From Aquincola tertiaricarbonis (GTDB lineage: Bacteria > Pseudomonadota > Gammaproteobacteria > Burkholderiales > Burkholderiaceae_C), in contig NZ_JZUE01000012.1 of the NCBI RefSeq assembly GCF_000969605.1, positions 163,833 through 227,832 on the forward strand: a stretch of DNA of 64,000 bases, in the 5' to 3' direction. Of this stretch, positions 56,423-64,000 are shown one piece after another. The translations under genes and the position numbers were made by a program. The number at the start of each line of letters is the position of its first letter. Within the stretch, counting starts at the first letter, position 1. Under the pieces are notes generated by a model. That model searched no databases. It was not told where the DNA came from and saw only the letters and a list, made by a program, of their open reading frames with translations.

Positions 56423-57523
56423 TCAGCGCGGCAAGCCCTCCACGCCTTTCGGCTCGGCCACGCTCACGCCGTTGAGCCTGGCGCGGAACTGGGCCGCGGC
56501 CTCGTAGGACGCCTTGCGCACCCGCATGATGGAGCCGATGGGCCGGTGCGCGGCCAGGCCGTGCCAGGGGCTGAAGGACATGCCGTCGTCGATGGCTTCG
56601 GAGCGCGGGCCGCTCCAGCTGTTCTGCGGCGGCACCTCCAGCAGGGCCACGGTGTGCCACGGGCTCCGGCTTTCCGGCCACTCCACGGTGGCGTCCTCGA
56701 TGGGCATGGCCTCGAGATCGGTGCACAGCTGCACCCGCAGCGCCCAGGTGCCGCCATGGCGGCCGAAGTGCTCGCGCACCACGCCGCGCAGCGCATCGGG
56801 CAGGCCCTTCAGCTCGATCGGCTGGCCGCCCAGCGCCTGCAGCTCGGGCGACACCGGCGCCAGCGACAGCTTGGCCATGTAGGGTCCCCACAGCATCGGC
56901 ACCTGGGTGAAGAAGGTCTCGCCCAGGATGTGCGTGGCCGGGTGGCCGCCCAGGGCCTTGAGCGTGCCGCTTTCGCCGCCGGCCTTCTCGATCAGCGACT
57001 CCAGCCCGCGCAGCGCGGCCGACAGCACCTTCTTGGCATTCGGCGCCTTGTCGGTGGTGGCGGCCAGCAGCTTCAGGGTCTTCAGGAACTTGGCCGCGGT
57101 GGGCGCGCTGAACACCGGGCCGTTGACCATCAGCAGGTCCTGGGTGCCGTCGTCCTCGCTGCCAGGCAGCCGTTCACCCGGCACGCCGACGACCTTGACC
57201 GCCATGCCGCGGGGCGTGCTGACGCTGTCGTCCAGCAGGTCGCCCGGGGTGGACGACAGGCGCATCACGGCGGCGTAAGTGCCCGGCTGCGCGCACAGGC
57301 CCTGCGCCAGCTCGGGCGGCAGGCCGGGCTGCACGGTCAGCGTGCCCTGCAGCAGGCCGTGGCTCTTGGCATGCACGCTGCGGTGGGCATGGCCTTCGTC
57401 CTGCGCCACCTTCTGGCTGATGGCCAGCATGGTGTCGCGCAGGGCGTCGTCGGTCTGGGCCTCGTCGGGCTCGGCGGCCTCGAAGCCGGGTTGGTAGCGC
57501 AAGGGGGTGATGGTCAGGCTCAA
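56423..57523 (-). CDS. Catalase-related heme protein
   Basis: A 366-residue member of the small catalase-like family (about 340-370 residues, lacking the C-terminal parts of true catalase). The distal His is in HRSVHAKSHGLLQG and the heme region includes AAVMRLSSTPGDLL and TPRGMAVKV; the proximal Tyr would be that of MRVRKASYEAAAQFR. The reaction may be peroxidase rather than catalase. It ends ten bases from the convergent transglutaminase gene and follows the PQQ dehydrogenase gene by 15 bases, possibly one operon. Confidence 0.86.
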   Translation of the reverse strand: MSLTITPLRYQPGFEAAEPDEAQTDDALRDTMLAISQKVAQDEGHAHRSVHAKSHGLLQGTLTVQPGLPPELAQGLCAQPGTYAAVMRLSSTPGDLLDDSVSTPRGMAVKVVGVPGERLPGSEDDGTQDLLMVNGPVFSAPTAAKFLKTLKLLAATTDKAPNAKKVLSAALRGLESLIEKAGGESGTLKALGGHPATHILGETFFTQVPMLWGPYMAKLSLAPVSPELQALGGQPIELKGLPDALRGVVREHFGRHGGTWALRVQLCTDLEAMPIEDATVEWPESRSPWHTVALLEVPPQNSWSGPRSEAIDDGMSFSPWHGLAAHRPIGSIMRVRKASYEAAAQFRARLNGVSVAEPKGVEGLPR

Positions 57524-57538
57524 AGCAGCTTCCTTGGG

Positions 57539-59980
57539 TTAGCGGGGCAAGGCATAGGCGATCACGCTGTCGCCGGTGCGGGTGCCCAGCGAGCCATGCC
57601 CGCCGGCGGCCACCACCAGGTACTGGCGGCCATCGGCGCCCAGGTAGGTCATGGGCGTGGCCTGGCCACCGGCGGGCAGGCGGTGCTGCCACAGCTGCTT
57701 GCCGTTGGTGATGTCGTAGGCGCGCACGTAGTAGTCCAGCGTGCCCGACAGGAAGGCCACGCCGCCCGCGGTGGTGATGGGCCCGCCCAGGTTGGGCACG
57801 CCCATGCGGAAGGGCAGCGGCAGCGGCGAGCTGTCGCGCACGGTGCCGTTCTTGTGCATCCAGATGGTCTGGCCGCTCACCAGGTCGGCACCCGCCACGT
57901 AGCCCCAGGGCGGCGCCTGGCAGGGCAGGCCGAGCTGGGAGGTGAAGGCGCTGAGCTTGACGGCGAAGGGCGCGCCGAAGTTCTCGTTGAGCGCGGGCAG
58001 GCTGTCGTTGGGCTTGTCCTTGCCCTGCACGTACATCGTGCTGTCGTCCTGGCGCGGCACCAGCTGGCTGACGAAGGCCAGGTAGGTGGGCGTGGCGAAC
58101 ACGATCTGCCGCTGCGGATCGACCGACACCCCGCCCCAGTTGAAGACGCCGAAGTTGCCCGGGTACACCAGCGTGCCCTGGGTGGAAGGCGGCGTGTAGC
58201 GGCCTTCGTAGCGCAGCCGCTTGAAGGCGATGCGGCAGGCCAGCTGGTCGAACATCGTGGCGCCCCACATGTCGCGCTCGCGCAGCGGCGGCGGGTTGAA
58301 CGAGAGCGCCGAGCGCGGCTGCGTGGGTGCGGTGCGGTCGCCTTCGGCCGCGCCCTGCGGCACCGCATCCTCGGTCACCGCATGCACCGGCTGGCCGGTG
58401 CGGCGGTCCAGCACGAAGAGCTCGCCCTGCTTGGTGGGCTGCACCAGCGCCGGCACCAGCCGGTTGTCGATGGTCAGGTCCACCAGCGTGGGCTGGGCGG
58501 GCACGTCGTAGTCCCACAGGTCGTGGTGCACCGTCTGGAACACCCAGCGCACCTTGCCGCTGGCCAGCTCCAGTGCCACCACGGAGGACGAATACTTCTC
58601 CACCGCCTCGCTGCGCTGGCCGCCCCACTGGTCGGGCGGCTGGTTGCCCAGCGGGACGTAGACCAGGCCCAGCGCCTCGTCCACGCTGGAGATGCTCCAG
58701 CTGTTGGGCGAATTGGGCGTGTAGGTCTGGCCCGGCGGCAGGGGCTCGGTGGCCTCGGGGTTGCCGGAATCCCAGTTCCACACCAGCGCGCCGGTGTCGA
58801 TGTCGTAGGCGCGGATCACGCCGGAGGCTTCCTGGGTGGAGACGTTGTCCAGCACCGTGCCGCCGACGATCAGCAGCCGCTCCGTCACCACCACCGGCGA
58901 GGTGCTGTAGTACGCGCCCGGCTTCACGTTGGGCATCTGCGTCCACAGGTCGATCTGGCCATCCACGCCGAAGGTCTGGCAGCGCGCGCCGGTGCCCGGG
59001 TCCAGCGCGATGACGCGGCCATCGGCCGTGGGCATGAACAGCTTGTTGCGGCAAGGCGCGTCGGGCGGCGGCGTGGCCGGCGCGCTGGCGGCGGTGGCCA
59101 CCGACGCATCCGGCGCCGCGGTGCCCGCGGTGCGCGGTGCGTGGTACGAGAGGCCGCGGCAGGTCAGGTGTTGCAGCGCCAGGGCGCCGGCGCCCTGGAT
59201 CTGCGGCTCATAGCGCCACAGCTGCTGGCCGGTGGTGGCATCCAGGGCCACCACCGACTGGTGCGGCGTGCACAGGAAGAGGCGGTTGCCCACCTTCAGC
59301 GGCGTCACCTCGAAGGTGGTTTCCTCGGGGTCGCCGGGGCGGCCGCGCACGTCGCCGGTGCGGTAGTGCCAGGCCACTTCCAGCTGGTCCACGTTCTGCG
59401 GCGTGATCTGCGACAGCGGCGAATAGCGCTGGCCGGCGCCGGTGCGGCCATAGGCATGCCACTCGCCTTCCGGCACTGCGGAGGGGATGGCCGGGTTGCT
59501 GGTCAGCGGCGGCGGCGCGGTGCCTTCGATGCGGTGCTTGTCGACGAACCAGGACACCACCGCCAGCACCAGGAACAGCGCCAGCAGCAGGCCCAGCCCG
59601 GCCCGCGGGCCGCTCCAGCCCACACCGCCGCGGCGGCCACCCTCGTCCAGGCCCAGGCCGCGGGCCACCCACGGCGTGAGCAGCCACAGGCCGAGCAGGA
59701 ACACCACGTCGCCCCGCGCGGCCAGCGGCCACCAGTCCAGCCCCACCTCCCACAGCGCCCAGGCGATGGTGCCCAGCACGAACAGCGCATACACCAGCAG
59801 CGCCGCCGCGCTGCCGCGCCACAGCAGCAGGCCGGTGGCCAGCATGGCCACGCCGGCCAGCACGTAGTACCAGCTGCCGCCCAGGGCGGCCAGCCAGGCG
59901 CCGCCCCCCAGCAAGCCCAGGCCGATCAACGAAAACACGAAGCCTGTGGCCGCGGGCCGACGAACGCTTGCACTCACCAT
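57539..59980 (-). CDS. Membrane-bound PQQ-dependent dehydrogenase (glucose/quinate/shikimate family)
   Basis: An 813-residue quinoprotein. Five N-terminal membrane helices (residues 10-140) anchor it; the rest is a periplasmic eight-bladed propeller with blocks such as EWHAYGRTGAGQRYSPLSQI, NVDQLEVAWHYRTGDV, NWGGVSVDPQRQIVFATPTYLA and MTYLGADGRQYLVVAAGGHG. It oxidises an aldose or cyclic polyol and passes electrons to ubiquinone. Length fits glucose and quinate dehydrogenases equally; substrate unresolved. The start at 59980 follows from family length. Confidence 0.94.
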   Translation of the reverse strand: MVSASVRRPAATGFVFSLIGLGLLGGGAWLAALGGSWYYVLAGVAMLATGLLLWRGSAAALLVYALFVLGTIAWALWEVGLDWWPLAARGDVVFLLGLWLLTPWVARGLGLDEGGRRGGVGWSGPRAGLGLLLALFLVLAVVSWFVDKHRIEGTAPPPLTSNPAIPSAVPEGEWHAYGRTGAGQRYSPLSQITPQNVDQLEVAWHYRTGDVRGRPGDPEETTFEVTPLKVGNRLFLCTPHQSVVALDATTGQQLWRYEPQIQGAGALALQHLTCRGLSYHAPRTAGTAAPDASVATAASAPATPPPDAPCRNKLFMPTADGRVIALDPGTGARCQTFGVDGQIDLWTQMPNVKPGAYYSTSPVVVTERLLIVGGTVLDNVSTQEASGVIRAYDIDTGALVWNWDSGNPEATEPLPPGQTYTPNSPNSWSISSVDEALGLVYVPLGNQPPDQWGGQRSEAVEKYSSSVVALELASGKVRWVFQTVHHDLWDYDVPAQPTLVDLTIDNRLVPALVQPTKQGELFVLDRRTGQPVHAVTEDAVPQGAAEGDRTAPTQPRSALSFNPPPLRERDMWGATMFDQLACRIAFKRLRYEGRYTPPSTQGTLVYPGNFGVFNWGGVSVDPQRQIVFATPTYLAFVSQLVPRQDDSTMYVQGKDKPNDSLPALNENFGAPFAVKLSAFTSQLGLPCQAPPWGYVAGADLVSGQTIWMHKNGTVRDSSPLPLPFRMGVPNLGGPITTAGGVAFLSGTLDYYVRAYDITNGKQLWQHRLPAGGQATPMTYLGADGRQYLVVAAGGHGSLGTRTGDSVIAYALPR

Positions 59981-60096
59981 GGTTCCAGATCCTCGACAGG
60001 TAGCGCCAGCATTGCGGCAAACCCTGTACCCGCGGCATGCGACAGTGCGCACGGGTCCGCCAGTTGCCGGGCCGCCGTTCCCGCAGCAGCACCCCG

Positions 60097-62850
60097 ATGG
60101 ACCCGATGACCGCTCACCTGCCCAGCGACGCCCTTGCCGACGTGTTCCCCGGTGAGGGCGAGATGGCGCAGCTGATGCGCGCGCACGACTGGTCGGCCAG
60201 CACGCTGGGCCCGGTATCGGGCTGGCCGCATGCGCTGAAGGTGGCGGTGCGGCTGCTGCTCACCTCGCGCTTCGAGATGTGGCTGGGCTGGGGACCGGAG
60301 GTGGCCTTCCTCTACAACGATGCGTACCGGCCCACGCTGGGCGCCAAGCATCCGCGTTCGCTGGCCATGCCCACGCAGGCGCTGTGGCCCGAGATCTGGC
60401 AGGACGTGGCGCCGCGCCTGCAACGGGTGTACGAGCAGGGCGAATCCACCTGGGACCGCGCGCTGCGGCTGGTGGTCAACCGTCACGGTTATGCGGAGGA
60501 GACTTTCCACACCTTCTCGTACAGCCCGCTGCATGGCGATGGCGGCCGGGTGGAAGGCGTGTTCTGCGCGGTGACCGAGGAGACCGACCGCGTGATCAGC
60601 GAGCGCCGGCTGGCCACGCTGCGCGACCTGGCTTCGGGCCTGTCGGTGGCCGGCACCCGCCACGCGGTGCTGCGCGCCACTGAAACGGCCCTGGCCGGCA
60701 GCGAGGTGGACCTGCCCTTCTACATCGCCTACCGCTTCGACACCGCGGCGCAGCCGCAGCAGGCCGCCGCTGAGCCGCTGTGCTGCGGCGGCCTGCCGGC
60801 CGGGCATGCGGCCACCGATGCCGCGCACTGGCCGCTGCAGCCGCTGTGGCAGGGCGAAGGCGCCCGGCTGCTGCCGTTGGCCGGCCTGCTGCCGCCAGCG
60901 GTGCTGCAGGCCCTGCCCGCCGGCCTGCATGGCCAGGCGCCGTCCCAGGTGGCGGTGGTGCCGCTGATCGGCCAGGGTACCGAGCGGCCGATGGGCGCGA
61001 TGGTGGTGGGCCTCAATCCCTTCCGCCTCGGTGACGCGGACTACCTGGGCTTCCTGCAACTGGTGGCCGGGCAGATCGCCTCCAGCCTGGCCAATGCCGA
61101 GGCCTTCGAGGCCGAGCAGGCCCGCATGGCCGCACTGGCCGAGGCCGCGCTGCTGCGCCAGCAGGCCGCCGAGGCGCTTCGCGAGGCCAATGCCCGGCTG
61201 ACCGAGGAACGCGACCGCCTGCAGCGCATGTTCGAGCAGGCGCCCAGCTTCATGTGCCTGCTGCAGGGGCCGGAGCACCGCTTCGCGCTGGTCAACCATG
61301 CCTATGCCAGCCTGGTCGGGCACCGGAAGCTGCTGGGCCTGACGGTGCGCGAGGCCCTGCCCGAGGTCGCAGGCCAGGGCCTCTTCGAGATCCTGGACGA
61401 GGTGTATCGCAGCGGCCGGCCCTATGCCGGGCGCAACGTGGCGGTGCAGTTGCAGCGGGAGCCGGGCGCACCCACCGAGCAGCGCTTCGTGCACCTGGTG
61501 TACCAGCCGCTGGCCGACAACGAAGGCCGGGTGAGCGGCATCTTCGTGGACGGCTACGACGTCACGCACCAGCGCCAGGCGGAGGAAGCTTTGCAGCGCC
61601 TGAACGAAACGCTGGAGCAGCACGTGGCCGAGCGCACCGCCGAGCTGGCCCAGGCGCTGGACCAGCTGCGCCGCGAATCGGCCGAGCGCGAGGCGGCCCA
61701 GGCCGCACTGCGGCAGGCCCAGCGCATGGAGGCGCTGGGTGCGCTCACCGGCGGCGTGGCGCACGACTTCAACAACCTGCTGCAGGTGGTCAGCGGCAAC
61801 CTGCAGCTGCTGTCACGCCACGTGGGCGACGATGCGCGCGCGCAGGAGCGGGTGAAGAAGGCCCTGGCCGGCGTGGCCCGCGGCTCCAAGCTGGCCTCGC
61901 AGCTGCTGGCCTTCGGCCGCCGTCAGCCGCTGGAGCCCAAGGTGGTGAACGTCGGCCGACTGGTGCGCGAGATGGACGACATGCTGCGCCGCGCGCTGGG
62001 CGAGGAGGTGGAGCTGGAAACGGTGAGCTCCGGCGGCCTGTGGAACACCTTCGTCGACCCCGGCCAGCTGGAGAACGCCATCCTCAACCTGGCCATCAAC
62101 GGCCGCGACGCGATGGACGGCCCGGGCCGCCTGACCATCGAGGCCGGCAATGCGATGCTGGACGACGACTACGCCCGCGTCCACGAGGACCTGCAGCCCG
62201 GCCAGTACGTGATGGTGGCGGTGAGCGACACCGGCAGCGGCATCGCGCCCGAGCTGCTGGAGCGGGTGTTCGAGCCCTTCTTCAGCACCAAGCCCGAGGG
62301 CAAGGGCACGGGCCTGGGCCTGTCCATGGTCTATGGCTTCGTCAAGCAGTCCGGCGGCCACGTCAAGATCTACAGCGAGCTGGGCGAAGGCACCACGGTG
62401 CGCCTGTACCTGCCGCGGGCGCTGCGCGCCGAGGACCGCCCGGTGGACCGGATGGACAGCGGGCCCCAGGGCGGCAGCGAGACGGTGCTGGTGGTGGAGG
62501 ACGACGACGAGGTGCGCGAGACCGTGGTCTCGATGCTGGGCGACCTGGGCTACCGGGTGCTGAAGGCGCGCGACGCGGCCAGTGCGCTGGGCGTCATCGA
62601 GAGCGGCACGCCGATCGACCTGCTGTTCACCGACGTGGTGATGCCCGGCCCGCTGCGCAGCCCGGAGCTGGCGCGCAAGGCACGCGAGCGGCTGCCCGGC
62701 ATCGCGGTGCTGTTCACCTCGGGCTATACCGAGAACGCCATCGTGCACAACGGCCGGCTGGACGCCGGCGTGGACCTGCTGAGCAAGCCCTACACCGCCG
62801 AGGCGCTGGCGCGCAAGGTGCGGCAGGTGCTGCAGCGCGCCGGGCGCTGA
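60097..62850 (+). CDS. Hybrid sensor histidine kinase (PAS-GAF-PAS-HisKA-HATPase-REC)
   Basis: A 917-residue soluble kinase. PAS-like domain at 35-165 (typical FLYNDAYRPTLGAKHP), GAF at 170-335, a coiled coil, a second PAS at 375-490, a long coiled coil, the phosphoacceptor His556 in LTGGVAHDFNNLLQVVSG, ATPase with LENAILNLAINGRDAM and GTGLGLSMVYGF, and a C-terminal receiver with Asp846 in LLFTDVVMPG. No membrane helix. HDFNNLL places it with the NtrB-like hybrid class. It is divergent from the PQQ dehydrogenase gene and convergent with the desaturase gene. Confidence 0.93.
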   Translation: MDPMTAHLPSDALADVFPGEGEMAQLMRAHDWSASTLGPVSGWPHALKVAVRLLLTSRFEMWLGWGPEVAFLYNDAYRPTLGAKHPRSLAMPTQALWPEIWQDVAPRLQRVYEQGESTWDRALRLVVNRHGYAEETFHTFSYSPLHGDGGRVEGVFCAVTEETDRVISERRLATLRDLASGLSVAGTRHAVLRATETALAGSEVDLPFYIAYRFDTAAQPQQAAAEPLCCGGLPAGHAATDAAHWPLQPLWQGEGARLLPLAGLLPPAVLQALPAGLHGQAPSQVAVVPLIGQGTERPMGAMVVGLNPFRLGDADYLGFLQLVAGQIASSLANAEAFEAEQARMAALAEAALLRQQAAEALREANARLTEERDRLQRMFEQAPSFMCLLQGPEHRFALVNHAYASLVGHRKLLGLTVREALPEVAGQGLFEILDEVYRSGRPYAGRNVAVQLQREPGAPTEQRFVHLVYQPLADNEGRVSGIFVDGYDVTHQRQAEEALQRLNETLEQHVAERTAELAQALDQLRRESAEREAAQAALRQAQRMEALGALTGGVAHDFNNLLQVVSGNLQLLSRHVGDDARAQERVKKALAGVARGSKLASQLLAFGRRQPLEPKVVNVGRLVREMDDMLRRALGEEVELETVSSGGLWNTFVDPGQLENAILNLAINGRDAMDGPGRLTIEAGNAMLDDDYARVHEDLQPGQYVMVAVSDTGSGIAPELLERVFEPFFSTKPEGKGTGLGLSMVYGFVKQSGGHVKIYSELGEGTTVRLYLPRALRAEDRPVDRMDSGPQGGSETVLVVEDDDEVRETVVSMLGDLGYRVLKARDAASALGVIESGTPIDLLFTDVVMPGPLRSPELARKARERLPGIAVLFTSGYTENAIVHNGRLDAGVDLLSKPYTAEALARKVRQVLQRAGR

Positions 62851-62857
62851 GGCCGCG

Positions 62858-63937
62858 TCAGGCCGCCACTGGGGGGCTGGTGGCGCGGCCGTGCCAGTCG
62901 GTCCAGCACTGCCGCTCATAGTCGTAGAGCTTGCAGGCGCGGGCGGTGCGCACGTACCAGCGCCACGAGAAGGGCTGCACCACGATGCGCCCGGGCATGC
63001 GCTGCTCCAGCAGCCACTGCGCACGCTTCAGGCGGTACAGCGGCACGCTCATGTCCACATGGTGGGCGGTGTGCTCCATGATGTGGTGCAGCGCGCTGCC
63101 CATGGCCGAGCGGAAGGTGAGGTGCACCGTGGTCGACACGAAGGGCTGCGCCACGGCCCAGCGCTTCTTGTCCTGGTGCCAGGCCACGCCCTGGTGGGTG
63201 TGGTGCACGTACACCACGAAGCCGATGAAGCCGTTCCACACCACGAAGGGCAGCACGAAGCCCACCGACACCAGCCACCAGGCCGACTGCCCGGTGGCAT
63301 CCGCAGCGGCCACCAGCGCAGCCACCCACAGCGCGGCAAAGGCACAGACCAGCAGGCCGTCAGCGGTGAACACGGCACGCCGCGTGGGCATGTGGCGCCG
63401 GCTGGGAAACAGCAGGCGCGCCCACCAGATCTCCACCAGGTAGTACAGCCACGGCGCCCAGCCGCTGCGGTACACCCGCTCCAGCACGCGGCGCCAGCGG
63501 GGCAGCGCCTGGTATTCGGCCAGCGTGCGCGGCTCCCAGACGAAGTCGAAGCCCTTCAGGTTGGTGTAGCCGTGGTGCACCACGTTGTGCCCCACCTCCC
63601 ACAGGCTGTAGGGCGTCAGCGAGGGCAGGAACACCAGGCGCCCCAGCCAGCGGTTGAGCCGGCGGTGCGGCGTGAAGGCCTGGTGGCAGGCGTCATGGCC
63701 CAGGATGAACAGCCGCGCGATCACGAAGCCGGTGACGCAGCCGGCCAGCAGCTGCACCGCGGGATGCGAGGCCAGCACGGCGATGCCGAGTGACAGCAGG
63801 AAGAACAGCAGGTCGGCGAGGGTCAGGGCCAGGGCCAGCGGGGTGCTGCGCGAGGCGATCGGCGCCATCCAGGCGCGGATCTCCTTGCGGTGCGGAATGG
63901 CCGCGGGGGCACCACCGCAGGAAGCAGGAATCATCAT
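62858..63937 (-). CDS. Membrane fatty-acid desaturase
   Basis: About 359 residues from the ATG pair at 63937. Four to five membrane helices and three His boxes for the di-iron site: HDACHQ, HNVVHHG and HTAHHVD, with a further VVYVHHTHQG. The ordering is that of acyl-lipid delta desaturases; it would introduce a double bond using ferredoxin or cytochrome electrons. The start is uncertain: a Met nine codons upstream is also in frame and neither has a good ribosome site. The final 63 bases of the window hold only its leader. Confidence 0.9.
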   Translation of the reverse strand: MMIPASCGGAPAAIPHRKEIRAWMAPIASRSTPLALALTLADLLFFLLSLGIAVLASHPAVQLLAGCVTGFVIARLFILGHDACHQAFTPHRRLNRWLGRLVFLPSLTPYSLWEVGHNVVHHGYTNLKGFDFVWEPRTLAEYQALPRWRRVLERVYRSGWAPWLYYLVEIWWARLLFPSRRHMPTRRAVFTADGLLVCAFAALWVAALVAAADATGQSAWWLVSVGFVLPFVVWNGFIGFVVYVHHTHQGVAWHQDKKRWAVAQPFVSTTVHLTFRSAMGSALHHIMEHTAHHVDMSVPLYRLKRAQWLLEQRMPGRIVVQPFSWRWYVRTARACKLYDYERQCWTDWHGRATSPPVAA

Positions 63938-64000
63938 GTAACTGTGGGAGCATTCGGGGAACACGCAAGGCTAGGTGTGAACCGTCAAGAGGTTCTTTCT

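Noticed and set aside
56546..60109. Long plus-strand open frame over the catalase-related and PQQ dehydrogenase genes
   Set aside because: Same kind of shadow frame; the opposite strand encodes two clearly recognisable proteins.

Overview
The window is very GC-rich, densely packed DNA with many ATGA and TGATG start-stop overlaps. Two tctC/Bug-type receptors, a PEP-CTERM protein, a 1-Cys peroxiredoxin, Ku and LysR regulators together point to a betaproteobacterium of the order Burkholderiales, probably near the Rubrivivax/Leptothrix/Aquincola group. That placement is inference from gene content, not from a marker phylogeny. No rRNA, tRNA, CRISPR array, transposase or prophage gene was seen.

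Region 1 (1-16.3 kb) looks like a sulfur-acquisition island. On the left edge a minus-strand operon encodes a rhodanese, a serine O-acetyltransferase, an XRE regulator and the N-terminal 148 residues of a family 2 encapsulin shell protein. Its usual cargo, a cysteine desulfurase, would lie beyond the left edge. Next come a VOC protein, a polar amino-acid (possibly cystine) ABC transporter with a linked glutathione S-transferase, a molbindin / alpha-beta hydrolase / 1-Cys peroxiredoxin operon, and a sulfonate operon (ssuE-like, two ssuA genes, ssuD, ssuC, ssuB). Four of these transcription units, and more weakly the ABC transporter, share one promoter architecture: a CTTCGTTG-like box, exactly 17 bp, then a GCCTA-N2-CT-like box. 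This suggests one sulfur regulon that includes the encapsulin.

Region 2 (16.3-25.5 kb) is mixed: BrkB-type membrane protein, SnoaL-like protein, a secreted alpha/beta hydrolase behind a 16-bp perfect palindrome, a PEP-CTERM protein, an outer-membrane protein, an esterase, a glycine-zipper protein, a lactate-monooxygenase-like flavoenzyme and a methyltransferase. Region 3 (25.5-33.7 kb) is a four-gene GlgE-pathway operon: glgB, glgE, a treS-maltokinase fusion and a CmpX-like membrane protein.

Region 4 (33.8-43.2 kb) has a degenerate GGDEF protein, a cytochrome b561 gene whose 3' end is frameshifted, Ku translationally coupled to a thioredoxin-reductase-like flavoprotein, a phosphorelay cluster (LuxR regulator, hybrid kinase, stand-alone receiver) and a glycine-rich low-complexity protein. 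Region 5 (43.3-54.9 kb) holds two Bug-receptor catabolic clusters, one with CoA-transferase and enoyl-CoA hydratase, one with enolase-superfamily dehydratase, dihydrodipicolinate-synthase-like aldolase/dehydratase and 2-hydroxyacid dehydrogenase, each next to a LysR gene, plus an RsbRD-type kinase and truD. Region 6 (55-64 kb) has infA, a transglutaminase-like protein, a catalase-related protein, a membrane PQQ dehydrogenase, a hybrid kinase and a fatty-acid desaturase.

A near-perfect 14-bp palindrome, CTTGTCTAGACAAG, recurs at five places across 45 kb, mostly just before genes, twice inside coding sequence where it uses the rare AGA codon. It fits the GT-N-TA-N-AC core of HutC-type GntR operators and has no assigned regulator here.
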